A stretch of 64,000 bases of DNA from the NCBI RefSeq assembly GCF_003688555.1, contig NZ_REFR01000017.1, positions 62,001 to 126,000 on the forward strand. The letters are read 5' to 3'. Position 1 is the first letter of the stretch. Each line of letters starts with the position of its first letter. The translations under genes were made by a program, and so were the position numbers. Of the stretch, positions 40,003 through 49,838 are shown piece after piece. The DNA comes from Eilatimonas milleporae. GTDB lineage: Bacteria; Pseudomonadota; Alphaproteobacteria; Sphingomonadales; Kordiimonadaceae. Below the pieces are notes generated by a model. That model was not told the origin of the DNA. It did no database searches and was given only the letters and a program-made list of their open reading frames with translations.

Positions 40003-40632
40003 GTGGCACACTCATCCGGTAATGATCCGCTTTTCTCGAACAAGATTTTCGCCGCTCTTTTGATCGGCGCCCTGTCTGTGATGGTAATCAGCACATTTTC
40101 GTCCAGCCTGTTTCCGGGCGCCGGCCATGGTGGTCACGGCGACCATGCCAAGCCGGCCTACACCATCGCCGTTGCCGAAACCGCAGGCGCGACCGAGGCC
40201 GTTGTCGAGGAAGGGCCCAGCCTGGCGGAACTTCTGGCCGTGGCCGATGCGGGCAAGGGCGCGCGTCAGTTCGCCAAGTGCAAAAGCTGCCATACGGTGA
40301 ATGAAGGCGGCAACAACGGCACCGGTCCCAACCTTCATGCCATCATGGGTGCCCCTGTCGCCGCGCGCGAAGGGTACCGGTATTCGGCGGCCCTTGTCGA
40401 GCATGGCGGCACTTGGAGTTACGAACTGATGGATGCCTGGCTTGCCAACCCGAAAGGCACTATCCCCGGCAATAAAATGTCCTTTGCCGGTCTGCGCAGA
40501 CCCGATCAGCGCGCCGACCTGATCGCCTATCTGCGCAGTCTCAGCCCCGATGCACCGCCCTTGCCGGCCGTTGAGGCGGCGGCGGATGAGGCACCCGCCG
40601 ATATCGCCGCAGAGGCTGCAGAGGGACGTTGA
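40003..40632 (+). CDS. Membrane-anchored c-type cytochrome
   Basis: A 209-residue cytochrome c. An uncleaved N-terminal membrane anchor spans about residues 14-36, followed by a His/Gly linker. The haem site C-K-S-C-H is at 93-97 and the axial methionine at about 159 (GNKMSFAG). The tail is acidic and alanine-rich. The fold matches CycM/cytochrome c552-type electron carriers that link the bc1 complex to terminal oxidases. The start is a GTG with a near-perfect TAAGGAGG site ten bases upstream. A terminator follows about 40 bases after the stop. Confidence 0.93.
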   Translation: MAHSSGNDPLFSNKIFAALLIGALSVMVISTFSSSLFPGAGHGGHGDHAKPAYTIAVAETAGATEAVVEEGPSLAELLAVADAGKGARQFAKCKSCHTVNEGGNNGTGPNLHAIMGAPVAAREGYRYSAALVEHGGTWSYELMDAWLANPKGTIPGNKMSFAGLRRPDQRADLIAYLRSLSPDAPPLPAVEAAADEAPADIAAEAAEGR

Positions 40633-40667
40633 CACGCTGCTTCCCTGTACGGCGGTAGAAATGGAAA

Positions 40668-40697
40668 GCGGCTGTCCTGTGGGAGCAGCCGTTTTTT
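40668..40697 (+). terminator. Rho-independent terminator after the cytochrome gene
   Basis: CGGCTG (40669-40674) pairs with CAGCCG (40686-40691) and is followed by six T (40692-40697). The left side has AAAG that can extend pairing into the T-run, so it may also serve the convergent NlpC/P60 gene. Confidence 0.8.
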
Positions 40698-41580
40698 ATT
40701 GATCGGACTGCTTCGCCCCGCCGGTGCCTGTCGCGGTTCTTCGGAAGCCTGAAAAGGGCGGTTTGTCGGTTTCAGAAGCCACCCATGCAATGACGGCCTC
40801 CAGCGTATCGACGGTCACGGCCATATGTGTGGCATTGGCGTGGATCAGATGGCTTTCGTCCACCATGAACCCCACATGGCCGGGGAAAAAGGCCAGATCC
40901 CCCCGCCGTGGTCGTGCCCCTCGCGGCAGGGCATGACCGATGCTGCCCCGCTGAAGGTCGCTGTCGCGGTGGACCTTGAGCCCGCAGGCATCGAGCGCGA
41001 TTTGCACAAGCGCACTGCAGTCAAGGCCGGCGGGCGTCCGTCCGCCCCACAGATAAGGACTGCCCAGAAGCATCTCGGCCACGCCCACGGCATCCTGCGC
41101 GGCGTGTTCGACCGGACATAAATGCTGGCCGATCATCCATCCGCCATCGCGGGTTTGGACAAAGCGGCCCTCCCTTGCCGTGACCGCCACCAGCGCACCG
41201 AGAGGCAGGACCGCAAGTGGTGGCGCCTTGATATCCGGCGCGGCGTAACGGTGTGCCCATACGGCGGATATACGGTGCGTCGGGTCTGTCAGGGCCGTGG
41301 TCAGTGCACCGCGCGGCAGCCAGCCGCGATACCCGTCCGTCAGGCTTGCCACCTCGATCCAGTCGCCCTGAATGCCAATGCGGGCAACCGGTTCGCCGTA
41401 AAGCAGTTCGCTGACGGTGGGTGCGCCGTTATCGGGCGCCCCGCGCAGCCGCACATGCGGTTTGACAATGTTGGCGTCTGCCTGTCCTTTGGCATCGTGC
41501 AGGCGGCTGTCATGTGTCAGCGCCCCTTCCGGGTCGATCAGTGCAGTGTGGCCGGAACGGTTGGACGGGGTCGTGTTCAT
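40696..41580 (-). CDS. NlpC/P60 family cell-wall peptidase with SH3-like domains
   Basis: A 294-residue protein: SH3-like regions at about residues 40-155 (VRLRGAPDNGAPTVSELLYGEPV, GDWIEVASLTDGYRGWLPRGAL) and an NlpC/P60 domain from about 165. Cys188 is in LDCSALVQ, His235 in PGHVGFMV and a third polar residue in HANATHMAV. It resembles gamma-D-glutamyl-L-diamino-acid dipeptidases that recycle murein peptides. No signal peptide is visible, so it probably works in the cytoplasm. Its ATG overlaps the marR stop and it ends inside the shared terminator. Confidence 0.9.
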   Translation of the reverse strand: MNTTPSNRSGHTALIDPEGALTHDSRLHDAKGQADANIVKPHVRLRGAPDNGAPTVSELLYGEPVARIGIQGDWIEVASLTDGYRGWLPRGALTTALTDPTHRISAVWAHRYAAPDIKAPPLAVLPLGALVAVTAREGRFVQTRDGGWMIGQHLCPVEHAAQDAVGVAEMLLGSPYLWGGRTPAGLDCSALVQIALDACGLKVHRDSDLQRGSIGHALPRGARPRRGDLAFFPGHVGFMVDESHLIHANATHMAVTVDTLEAVIAWVASETDKPPFSGFRRTATGTGGAKQSDQ

Positions 41581-41969
41581 GGGGTGTCGTTTTCAGCCTC
41601 GGCATGGTCATCGATTGAGGCGAGACCGTAACTGACCCTGTCGGCACCGATGATGCGGTCGGACAGTTCGCTCAGGTAAACGGCGCCTTTGACCGTACGC
41701 TGGATCAGGACATTGCGTTTGTCCGTGTCATCCCGCTTGCGTTTGACATAGCCCTTTTGGCCAAGCGTATCCAGGGCCCGGGTGACAACGGGCTTGGCCA
41801 CATTCAATTCCCTGGCCAGTCCGCGCACGGTGTGCGGCGGCTCCGTCATATAGACTGTCAGTAAAAGGGCCATCTGCCGCAGGGTCAAATCCGGATCGTC
41901 CGACCGGACGCCCTCAAGAAGCGCTTGCCGCCACCAGCGCAGAAGCCGCTGGTCGGTCTTTTCGCTCAT
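41577..41969 (-). CDS. MarR-family transcriptional regulator
   Basis: A 130-residue winged-helix regulator: MALLLTVYMTEPPHTVRGLARELNVAKPVVTRALDTLGQKGYVKRKRDDTDKRNVLIQRT covers the recognition helix and the wing with its DxRxxxx-type arm. The ATG at 41969 follows GGAGGGG. Its stop overlaps the start of the peptidase gene, so it may control its own operon of peptidase genes. The ligand is unknown. Confidence 0.88.
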   Translation of the reverse strand: MSEKTDQRLLRWWRQALLEGVRSDDPDLTLRQMALLLTVYMTEPPHTVRGLARELNVAKPVVTRALDTLGQKGYVKRKRDDTDKRNVLIQRTVKGAVYLSELSDRIIGADRVSYGLASIDDHAEAENDTP

Positions 41970-42135
41970 ATCTGTCCCCTCCGCCTGTTGCCCTGGCCTG
42001 CCTTGCAACAAGGCTTGGCCGCGGATGATTCTGGCCCGACCCCGCAGGTTTCAAGACGAAAGCGTAACAACCCCTTATGAACAGTATGTTAAGACGCACA
42101 GGGACGCAAATGGTGGGGTTTACGGACCGTTTCCG

Positions 42136-43548
42136 TCAGTCGTCGGATAAAAGCCGTGTTTTGATCGTCTCAAAGGCGGCAAGGACCCCTTGGGCGGCGC
42201 CCCCCTTGGGCCGGCCCGGTTTCGCTGCCGGTCGCCAGGCAAAGACGTCCAAGTGTGTCCACGGTACGGTCGGCGTGACAAAGGCCTTCAAAAACAGGGC
42301 GGCGATGATCGCTCCTGCGAAACCGCCTTCGCTGATATTGTTCATGTCGGCCACATCGCTTGCGAAATCGCTTTCATAAGGCGCCCACATCGGCAGGCGC
42401 CACAAGGGATCGCCCGTGCCTTGCGCAGCGGCTTCAAGTCCGTGCCAAAGACTTTCGTCGTCGGTAAAGGTGGCCGGCAGATCCGGGCCGAGGGCAACGC
42501 GGGCCGCCCCTGTCAGGGTGGCGAAATCGATGAGAAGGTCGGGTGTGCCCTCACAGGCAAAGGTTAGTGCGTCCGCCAGAATCAGGCGGCCTTCCGCGTC
42601 GGTGTTACCGATTTCCACGCTCAGCCCCTTGCGGCTTGCGAGTATGTCGCCCGGCCGGAACGCATTGCCGGATACGGCATTTTCCACCGCCGGAATCAGC
42701 AAATGCAGGCGTATATCCAGTTTCTCGGCCATGATCAGGCTGGCCAGCCCCAGTGCGTGTGCGGCCCCGCCCATGTCTTTTTTCATCAAGGCCATGGACC
42801 GGCCCGGTTTCAGATTGAGACCGCCGGTATCGAAACAGACGCCTTTTCCGACAAGGGCCAGTTTCGGCGCGTCCGCCCGTCCCCATGTCAGTTCAATCAG
42901 GCGGGGCGTCCGGTCCGCCGCCGCCGCGCGTCCGACCGCATGGATCAGTGGAAAGCCGCTGTCGAGAAGGTTGTCGCCGGCAATCACCTGCACGTCCGCA
43001 TCGTGGTCTGCGGCCAGTGTTTCGACGGCGGATTGCAGTTGCGCCGGGCCCATATGTTCCGTGGGTGTATTGACCAGATCGCGGGTCAGCGCGACCGCCT
43101 CCGCCCGGTTCAGGGCGGCGGTCCGCTCCCCGGCGGTCACATGCAGGCGGCGCGGGCCTTTGCGCGTCCCGTCCTTGGACTTGTAAAGATCGAAGCGGTA
43201 CTGCGCCAGACACCACCCGATACTGCCGGCGCTGCGCACATCCTCCGGCAGAACGGTTGCCAGATGATAATCGCCTGCCGGCAGACCCTCGGCCGCACCC
43301 GCCAGCCACCATGGATCATTTGCCTGCGGCATGGCGTCATCGGCGCCGATCAGGATACGGGCCGGTTGTCCCCCGGCGTCCGGCAGCATGACCATGGTGC
43401 CGGGCGCGCCGTTGAAACCCGATGCGCGTACCCAGGCCTGTTCCGTTGCGCTTAAGGTGTCGCCGCGTTCCAGGATACCGGCCGGCATGACCTCAATCGG
43501 GATGGAGTGTTCCGCGCGGGTTTCGGTCAGCAGATCGGTAAAGGGCAT
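42136..43548 (-). CDS. M17 leucyl aminopeptidase family protein
   Basis: A 470-residue metallo-aminopeptidase. The metal-binding and catalytic motifs are VGKGVCFDTGGLNLKPGRSMALMKKDMGG and NTDAEGRLILADAL. An N-terminal regulatory domain occupies roughly residues 1-165. It removes amino-terminal residues from cytoplasmic peptides. Together with the NlpC/P60 protein downstream it fits a murein-peptide or general peptide recycling operon. It lies 39 bases after the ferredoxin gene's plus-strand side and on the same strand as marR. Confidence 0.94.
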   Translation of the reverse strand: MPFTDLLTETRAEHSIPIEVMPAGILERGDTLSATEQAWVRASGFNGAPGTMVMLPDAGGQPARILIGADDAMPQANDPWWLAGAAEGLPAGDYHLATVLPEDVRSAGSIGWCLAQYRFDLYKSKDGTRKGPRRLHVTAGERTAALNRAEAVALTRDLVNTPTEHMGPAQLQSAVETLAADHDADVQVIAGDNLLDSGFPLIHAVGRAAAADRTPRLIELTWGRADAPKLALVGKGVCFDTGGLNLKPGRSMALMKKDMGGAAHALGLASLIMAEKLDIRLHLLIPAVENAVSGNAFRPGDILASRKGLSVEIGNTDAEGRLILADALTFACEGTPDLLIDFATLTGAARVALGPDLPATFTDDESLWHGLEAAAQGTGDPLWRLPMWAPYESDFASDVADMNNISEGGFAGAIIAALFLKAFVTPTVPWTHLDVFAWRPAAKPGRPKGGAAQGVLAAFETIKTRLLSDD

Positions 43549-43587
43549 CGGTCAGGCCTTTCCAGATGGAGGGCGCGGCGGGGTATC

Positions 43588-43908
43588 CTATACTTCGGGC
43601 GCGATGGTGACGTGCAGGCCGGTCATGCCGTCAGTGACTTCGATCTGGCAGGACAGGCGGCTTTCGCCGTCACGGAAGTGTTCGCTGTCTTCCACAAGAT
43701 CGCTTTCATCATCTTGCGGTGTCGGCAGTTTGCCGTACCAGTCCGTATCCACATACACATGGCACGTACAGCAGCTGCAGCAACCACCGCACAGCGCTTG
43801 CAGATCATCAAAATCATTGTTGCGGATGTTTTCCATCAGGCTGAGGCCGGTTTCGGCATCGATGGTGCGGGTGTCACCCGCCAGGTTGGTGATAGCGATT
43901 TTCGGCAT
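43588..43908 (-). CDS. [2Fe-2S] ferredoxin, adrenodoxin type
   Basis: A 106-residue electron carrier. The cluster ligands are Cys40, Cys46, Cys49 and Cys87 in the C-x5-C-x2-C-x37-C spacing of vertebrate-type ferredoxins, with GLSLMENIRNNDFDDL before and DGESRLSCQIEVTDGMTGLHVTIAPEV after. Cys43, Cys44 and Cys47 are additional cysteines inside the loop (GGCCSCCTC). It could feed P450, iron-sulfur assembly or Rieske systems; no partner reductase is in the window. Confidence 0.93.
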   Translation of the reverse strand: MPKIAITNLAGDTRTIDAETGLSLMENIRNNDFDDLQALCGGCCSCCTCHVYVDTDWYGKLPTPQDDESDLVEDSEHFRDGESRLSCQIEVTDGMTGLHVTIAPEV

Positions 43909-44285
43909 AAGTGGCTGGTCTCACAAATTTGAACAACACATGAAAGATGCCGGCGGCCTTTCGCCCCGGCATCGCAATTCAGTGGCCCAACATAGTTTGC
44001 CGGCGCAAAATTTCCAGTCTTTAAGATTTTATCGGCTCGGCGCGGAGGGCCTTGAGACAGTGGACCTCAGACGCGGGCCCTCAGACAATCATGCCAAAGG
44101 GAGCGGCCATACCCCCGGCTGGGGCGCGTAAACGATTCTGCGCCATAAGGAACAGGGGCTTCGCGATCCAGCGCGCGAAGCCCCTGATGTCTGCGGCTTG
44201 CCCTTCCATGATCCAGCGCATGGCATGGGCCGGTGCCGCCGGTCAGCCGCGATCCAGCGCGCGGCCGACACATTTGACTAAGCTG
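43909..44285. other. Gene-free region between ferredoxin and aceA
   Basis: Contains the ferredoxin promoter, an 8-base-pair inverted repeat (GATGCCGG/CCGGCATC at 43946-43973) and the aceA terminator described separately. No coding frame looks genuine on either strand. Confidence 0.6.
44153..44186 (-). terminator. Terminator hairpin of aceA
   Basis: CAGGGGCTTCGCG and CGCGAAGCCCCTG form a perfect 13-base-pair stem with an 8-base loop, 100 bases past the aceA stop. On the aceA strand it is followed by TTCCTTAT, a weak U-rich tail. Confidence 0.7.
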
Positions 44286-45569
44286 TTATTCGGCTGCCAG
44301 AAATTGTGACGTTTCCGTCGATTCCGCCATGGCCGTTGTCGAGGACTGGCCGCCGGATATGGCCTGCGCAACCGCATCGAAATAGCCGGTGCCGACTTCG
44401 CGCTGGTGGCGCGTTGCGGTGTATCCACGGCTTTCGGCGGCAAATTCGGCCTGCTGCAGTTCGCTGTATGCGGCCATGCCCCGGTCGCGGTATCCTGTCG
44501 CCAGTTCGAACATGCCGTAATTCAGGCTGTGGAAACCGGCCAGTGTCACGAACTGGTATTTGTACCCCATGGCTCCCAGCTCGCGCTGGAACTTGGCGAT
44601 GGTGTCCTTGTCCAGATTCTTTTCCCAATTGAAGGAGGGCGAGCAGTTATAGGCCATCATCTTGCCGGGGAATTCCTTCTGGATGGCCTCGGCAAAACGC
44701 TTGGCGTCGTCCAGATTGGGGGTGGACGTCTCCCACCACAGCAGGTCGGCATAGCGGGCGTAGGACAGGCCGCGCTTGATGCAGTGGTCGACGCCGCTGT
44801 TCAGCCGGTAGAACCCCTCGGGCGTGCGATCCTCGCGATCGATGATGAATTCATGGTCGCGCTCGTCGATATCGGACGTGATCAGCTTGGCGGATTCCGC
44901 ATCGGTGCGTGCGATGATCACCGACGGTACCCCGCACACATCCGCAGCCAGCCGTGCGGCGGCCAGATTGCGCTCATGCGCCTGCGTCGGGATCAGGACC
45001 TTGCCGCCCAGATGGCCGCATTTTTTCTCGGATGCCAGCTGATCCTCGAAATGAACACCGGACGCGCCGGCTTCGATATATGCCTTCATAAGCTCGAAAC
45101 TGTTCAGCGGTCCGCCAAAGCCGGCTTCGGCATCGGCCACGATGGGGGCGAACCACTCGCGCTCGGCACCGTTTTCGGCATGTTCGATCTGGTCGGCACG
45201 CTGAAGGGCGCGGTTGATCTTGCGGGCCAGTTCGGGGCCCGAGTTGGCCGGATAAAGCGACTGGTCGGGATAGGTCGTGCCGGCGGTGTTGTTGTCGGCG
45301 GCAACCTGCCATCCTGAAAGATAGATGGCTTTCAGTCCGGCGCGCACCATCTGTACGGCCTGGTTGCCGGACAGGGCGCCCAAGGAATGGACATAATCTT
45401 CCATGTGCAGAAGATCCCACAATCTGCGGGCGCCGCGATCAGCCAGCGTGTATTGAATGTCGATGGACCCGCGCAGCGCCTTGACCTGCTCGGTCGTGTA
45501 GGGGCGCTCAATGCCCTCGAAGCGGCCTTCGGGACAGTTCGGGATCAGATCTGCAAAACGCTCGGTCAT
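44286..45569 (-). CDS. aceA: Isocitrate lyase
   Basis: A 427-residue enzyme that splits isocitrate to glyoxylate and succinate, the first step of the glyoxylate bypass. The catalytic KKCGH is at residues 182-186 (Cys184), within the conserved [50 protein letters not shown] and [10 protein letters not shown] are further markers. The frame is open to 45728, but the ATG at 45569 follows AAGGAG and gives the standard N terminus. It is divergent from an acyl-CoA-type regulator, separated by a promoter region full of TGTAAA repeats. Malate synthase is not in the window. Confidence 0.97.
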   Translation of the reverse strand: MTERFADLIPNCPEGRFEGIERPYTTEQVKALRGSIDIQYTLADRGARRLWDLLHMEDYVHSLGALSGNQAVQMVRAGLKAIYLSGWQVAADNNTAGTTYPDQSLYPANSGPELARKINRALQRADQIEHAENGAEREWFAPIVADAEAGFGGPLNSFELMKAYIEAGASGVHFEDQLASEKKCGHLGGKVLIPTQAHERNLAAARLAADVCGVPSVIIARTDAESAKLITSDIDERDHEFIIDREDRTPEGFYRLNSGVDHCIKRGLSYARYADLLWWETSTPNLDDAKRFAEAIQKEFPGKMMAYNCSPSFNWEKNLDKDTIAKFQRELGAMGYKYQFVTLAGFHSLNYGMFELATGYRDRGMAAYSELQQAEFAAESRGYTATRHQREVGTGYFDAVAQAISGGQSSTTAMAESTETSQFLAAE

Positions 45570-45756
45570 CGGGTTACTCCTTGCGTTGGTTCGGTTACTG
45601 AACAGGTCGGCGGCTGCGGTGCTCGGGTGGTCCGGTATGGACCCGTATTTGCGCTTTCCGCAATTTTGTTGCCGCCACACGCTCTTTGTTTCACGAAAAT
45701 TTCCGGGAAAAAAGATGAAATCATACAAAAAATGTTCTATTGTGCATATTAGTGTA

Positions 45757-45787
45757 TGTAAAAATGTAAACTTGTAAAAAATGTAAA
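45757..45787. promoter_or_regulatory. Four TGTAAA direct repeats in the aceA/regulator promoter
   Basis: TGTAAA occurs at 45757, 45765, 45773 and 45782, with spacings of 8, 8 and 9 bases, immediately before the regulator start. Read from the aceA strand they are TTTACA boxes. Phased repeats beside an XRE-type regulator suggest a cooperative operator for the adjacent protein. Confidence 0.6.
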
Positions 45788-45802
45788 AATCGCGCTGAAA
45801 TT

Positions 45803-47248
45803 ATGTCCGATACACAAGGCAACGCCGCTCAAAGAAAAATCTTCGCAGGCCCGCGCATACGGCGTTTGCGCCGTGAACTGGGGCTTTCCCAATCCCGCAT
45901 GGCCAGCGAGCTGGGATTTTCGACCAGTTATCTCAATCTGGTTGAACGCAACCAAAGGGCGATGTCAGCGCAGTTTCTGCTGCGTCTGGCGGAAGTGTAT
46001 GACGTGGAATTGACCGCTTTCGCCGGCACGGACGAGGCGCGGGCCTTTGCAGATTTGAATGAAATCATGGCCGACCCCCTGTTCAAGGGCCTCGAAATCG
46101 GCCGTGCCGACATGCAGGATCTGGCGGACAGCACGCCGGCCATGGTCGAAGCCATGCGCCGTCTGTATTCCGCCTATGCCCAGGCACGCCAGTCGGCCAG
46201 TGAGATCACGTCCCAGGTGGCGGAACGCGGCCTGTCCGACGCCGATGCCCAGCCCGTTGATGCCGTGCGCGATTTCATTCACGACCGACGCAACTATTTC
46301 TCGGAAATCGATGAGGCGGCCGAGTCCCTGCACGCCGATCTGGGCATGAACCGGGATGACGCCCATATGATTCTAAGCGCCCGCCTGGACGAAGAGCATG
46401 GTGTGCGGGTGCGCATCATGCCTCATGAAGTGATGCCGGAAACCCTGCGCTATTTCGACATGCACCGGCGGCAGCTTCAACTGTCGGAACTGCTGGATCA
46501 TCGAACAAGGCTGTTTCAGATGGCCTATCAGATCGGGGCGCTGGAATTTTCCCAGACCATCCAGAAAGCGGCGGACAGCCACGACTGGCCAAGCGAGGAA
46601 GCCCGGCGCTTGGCGCGGATCAGTCTGACAAATTATTTCGCCGGTGCCCTGTTGATGCCGTACGGCCGTTTTCTCGAAAATGCGCGGGCGCTTGGCTATG
46701 ACATCGAACATCTGGGCCGCCGGTTCGGCACCAGTTTCGAGCAGGTCAGCCACCGCATGACCACTCTTCAAAGGCCGGGGGCCCGGGGTGTGCCCTTTTT
46801 CTTTATCCGTGTGGACAAGGCCGGCAATATCTCCAAACGGTTTTCCGCCGGGCGCTTTCATTTCTCCCGATTCGGCGGCACATGTCCCCTGTGGCGGGTG
46901 CATGACACTTTTTCCACGCCCGGACGAATCGTCACCCAGCTGATCGAATTGCCGGACCGCACCACCTATTTTTCCATTGCGCGCACGGTGCGGCGCATCG
47001 GTGCCACATATGGCGCGCCGGATCAGGAGCTGGCCATCGGACTTGGCTGCGATATCGCCTATGCCCGCGATCTGGTCTATGCCAAGGGCCATGATCTTGA
47101 GACACCGGAGGCCACGCCCATCGGTCCCAACTGCCGCCTTTGCGAACGTCCCGCCTGTCCGCAGCGGGCCAACCCGCCGCTCAGCCGGTCCCTCATTCTG
47201 GATGAAAGATCAAGGGGGGTGACCGCCTACCGGTTTTCCCGGAATTGA
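45803..47248 (+). CDS. ScfR/RamB-like XRE regulator with IrrE/ImmA-type domain
   Basis: A 481-residue regulator. The HTH at residues 17-75 (RIRRLRRELGLSQSRMASELGFSTSYLNLVERNQRAMSA) is followed by an ImmA/IrrE-like region in which the metalloprotease HExxH is not visible (LARISLTNYFAGALLMPY), then a cysteine-containing C-terminal domain (CRLCERPACPQRANPP). Members of this family control glyoxylate-cycle and propionate genes in response to short-chain acyl-CoA. Divergent placement from aceA, with TGTAAA repeats between, makes it the likely aceA regulator and autoregulator. Confidence 0.92.
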   Translation: MSDTQGNAAQRKIFAGPRIRRLRRELGLSQSRMASELGFSTSYLNLVERNQRAMSAQFLLRLAEVYDVELTAFAGTDEARAFADLNEIMADPLFKGLEIGRADMQDLADSTPAMVEAMRRLYSAYAQARQSASEITSQVAERGLSDADAQPVDAVRDFIHDRRNYFSEIDEAAESLHADLGMNRDDAHMILSARLDEEHGVRVRIMPHEVMPETLRYFDMHRRQLQLSELLDHRTRLFQMAYQIGALEFSQTIQKAADSHDWPSEEARRLARISLTNYFAGALLMPYGRFLENARALGYDIEHLGRRFGTSFEQVSHRMTTLQRPGARGVPFFFIRVDKAGNISKRFSAGRFHFSRFGGTCPLWRVHDTFSTPGRIVTQLIELPDRTTYFSIARTVRRIGATYGAPDQELAIGLGCDIAYARDLVYAKGHDLETPEATPIGPNCRLCERPACPQRANPPLSRSLILDERSRGVTAYRFSRN

Positions 47249-47318
47249 GTGCGGCACCCCCCTTGGGGCAGAAAACCCGTGACAGAGCCGGCGCGGTCTC
47301 TTGGCCGGGCCGTGCGCC

Positions 47319-49838
47319 CTAGCCTGCGTCGATATCTCTGTTCAACGCTTCGATCTGGGAGCGCGTTTCATCGATCAGCTCGGCGATTTCGCTGGCGGAT
47401 TCCTTGGACCCGCTGGCCAGATTGCGCACCTCGTTGGCGACGACGGCAAATCCGCGCCCGGCATCACCGGCCCTGGCGGCCTCGATGGTGGCGTTCAGGG
47501 ACAGCAGGTTGGTCTGGGAGGCAATGCCGTCAATGCCATGGGCAATGTTGCTGATCCGGTCAAGGACGTTGGACATCAGATCGCTTGTCTTGGCGATGGC
47601 CTCCCGCCGTGCGGTGATATCGGTGCCGTACATGGTGATCCGCGTCATCTCGCCGCGATAGTTCACAATCGGCTGGAAATTGACCGACAGGTGCAGCGCC
47701 TTGCCGTTGTCACCGTTGAACATCACCTGCTTCGAGACATGCTGCCCCGCCATCAGCAGTTGCCGTTCGTCCGATGTGATAATATTGGACAGCTGAAGCC
47801 GGCTGCTGTCGCCGGCCGCCGCGCCCAGCAGTTCGTCCATATAGGAATTGGCCTCGATCAGGCGGCCGTTTTCATCCCACTCCACAACGGCGTTCGATGC
47901 GTTGATGGCCTCAACCCGCGATGTGAAGTCGAGGGCGCGCTCTTTCGTTGCGGTAATGTTGGCCTGCACGGAAATAAAACGTTCCAGCTGGCCTGTCTTA
48001 TCGAACACCGGATTGATCGACAGCGAAATCCAGTAAGGCTCGCCCGATTTGGTGTAGTTCAGGATTTCCTCGTAAAAGGGCTGCCGCGAATGCAGTTTCT
48101 CGCGGATGCGTTCCACGGTGGACATGTCCGTCAGTTTGCCCTGCAGAACCTGACCCGGTTTTTTGCCCATCACTTCTTCGGATTCGAAGCCGGTCATCCG
48201 GGTAAAGCCGGAATTGACATATTCGATATGGCCCGTCGGGTTCGTGATAATGACCGAATTGTCCGTTTCGTTGGCGACCAGCGACAGCAGACGGAACCGT
48301 TCCCGTCGCAGCACTTCTTCATGCACATTCTTGACGAAGGCGGTGTATAGGGTCCTGGTTTCCAGCTTTACCTTGGACAGGGACAGAGCGCCCCAGATCT
48401 TGTTGCCGTCCTTGCGCTCGATAATGACTTCACGGCTGGTGCCGACGATTTTGTCCTCACCGCCATCCCGGTTGGCGTTGACATAGCTGTCATGGGGGCT
48501 GCGTATCTCGGCCGGCACCAGCATCTTGACATTGTGGCCGATCACTTCGGTGCGGTTATAGCCCCACAGTGCCTCCGCCGCCTTGTTGAAGAAGGTGACA
48601 TTGTTGTGTTCGTCAATGGTGACGACGGCGTCCAGGGCCTGTTCCAGTGTCTGCCGGATGATTTCCTGTGCCTCGCGCTCGGCGGTGATATCCTTGACGA
48701 AAGCGGTGTAACGGATCTTGCCGCCCATATCGACCTTGGACAGGGACAGGTTGGCCCAGACGCGGCGGCCGTCCTTGCGCTGGACCTCCACGTCGCGGCT
48801 GGTGCCGACAATCTTGTCCTGGCCGGTGGTGCGGTTGGCGTTGACCAGGGAATCGTGATTGGCGCGGAACTCGTCCGGCACCAGCATCTTGACATTCTGA
48901 CCGATCACCTCGTCTCGGCCATAACCCCACAGCCCTTCCGCAGCCTTGTTGAAGAAAGTGACCTCGTTATTCTCGTCAATGGTGACGACGGCGTCCAGCG
49001 CCTGCTCCAGCGTCTGGCGGGTGGTTTCACGGGCCTCACGCTCGGCGGTGATGTCCTTGACAAAGGCGGTGTAGAGAATTTTACCACCCAGGTCGACCTT
49101 CGACAGGGACAGGTTGGCCCAGACGCGGTGGCCGTCCTTGCGCTGAACCTCCACGTCGCGGCTGGTGCCGACAATCTTGTCCTGGCCGGTGGTGCGGTTG
49201 GCGTTGACCAGGGAATCGTGATTGGTGCGGAACTCGTCCGGCACCAGCATCTTGACATTGCGGCCGATCACTTCGTCGCGGCTGTAGCCCCACAGGTTCT
49301 CCGCCGCTTTATTGAAAAGGGTGACGCTGTTGTGCTCGTCAATGCTGACGACGGCGTCCAGCGCCTGCTCCAACGTCTGCCGAGTGGCTTCGCGGGCTTC
49401 GTGTTCGGCGGTGATGTCCTTGACAAAGGCGGTGTAGAGAATCTTGCCTTTCTGGTGAATTTTCGACAGGGACAGATTGCACCAGATGCGCTTTCCATCC
49501 TTGCGTTCCAGTTCCACATCGCGGCTGGTGCCGACAATCTTGTCGTGGCCGGTGGCGCGGTTGGTGTTGACATAACCGTCATGGCCGGGCTGATGCTCCT
49601 TGGGCACCAGCATTTTGACATTGCGCCCGATGACTTCGCTGCGTTTATACCCCCACAGCTTTTCCGCTGCCGCATTGAAGAAGGTGACGCGATTGTTGGC
49701 ATCGATGGAAACAACGGCATCTATGGCCTGTTCCAGAACCTGCCTGGTGGCGTTGTCGGAACCACCCGTAGTGCTTTCAGTCTTTTTGGGGCCAGTCAGT
49801 ACACCCGACGGCTCCCGGCCTGTCAGTTTTTCAAACAT
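47319..49838 (-). CDS. Soluble multi-PAS chemoreceptor-like protein
   Basis: An 839-residue sensory protein without membrane segments. Four PAS domains of exactly 121 residues, nearly identical to one another, cover residues 32-515. A fifth PAS (about 525-640) has VLQG at the LOV motif but no photoactive cysteine, and a sixth covers about 650-750. The end is a short methyl-accepting signalling hairpin ([44 protein letters not shown]). It resembles BdlA/Aer2-type energy or redox sensors, and the repeated PAS units may each bind haem or flavin. No che genes are nearby. Confidence 0.92.
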   Translation of the reverse strand: MFEKLTGREPSGVLTGPKKTESTTGGSDNATRQVLEQAIDAVVSIDANNRVTFFNAAAEKLWGYKRSEVIGRNVKMLVPKEHQPGHDGYVNTNRATGHDKIVGTSRDVELERKDGKRIWCNLSLSKIHQKGKILYTAFVKDITAEHEAREATRQTLEQALDAVVSIDEHNSVTLFNKAAENLWGYSRDEVIGRNVKMLVPDEFRTNHDSLVNANRTTGQDKIVGTSRDVEVQRKDGHRVWANLSLSKVDLGGKILYTAFVKDITAEREARETTRQTLEQALDAVVTIDENNEVTFFNKAAEGLWGYGRDEVIGQNVKMLVPDEFRANHDSLVNANRTTGQDKIVGTSRDVEVQRKDGRRVWANLSLSKVDMGGKIRYTAFVKDITAEREAQEIIRQTLEQALDAVVTIDEHNNVTFFNKAAEALWGYNRTEVIGHNVKMLVPAEIRSPHDSYVNANRDGGEDKIVGTSREVIIERKDGNKIWGALSLSKVKLETRTLYTAFVKNVHEEVLRRERFRLLSLVANETDNSVIITNPTGHIEYVNSGFTRMTGFESEEVMGKKPGQVLQGKLTDMSTVERIREKLHSRQPFYEEILNYTKSGEPYWISLSINPVFDKTGQLERFISVQANITATKERALDFTSRVEAINASNAVVEWDENGRLIEANSYMDELLGAAAGDSSRLQLSNIITSDERQLLMAGQHVSKQVMFNGDNGKALHLSVNFQPIVNYRGEMTRITMYGTDITARREAIAKTSDLMSNVLDRISNIAHGIDGIASQTNLLSLNATIEAARAGDAGRGFAVVANEVRNLASGSKESASEIAELIDETRSQIEALNRDIDAG
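48294..49745. repeat. Four tandem 363-base repeats encoding PAS domains
   Basis: The units start at residues 32, 153, 274 and 395 of the chemoreceptor, each 121 codons. The two middle units are the most alike, keeping long runs such as TCGTCCGGCACCAGCATC at the same phase. They are recent duplications that are still capable of recombining. Confidence 0.9.

Noticed and set aside
47249-47318. Additional small gene between the ScfR-like regulator and the chemoreceptor
   Set aside because: The gap is 70 bases and contains no start codon with a ribosome site.
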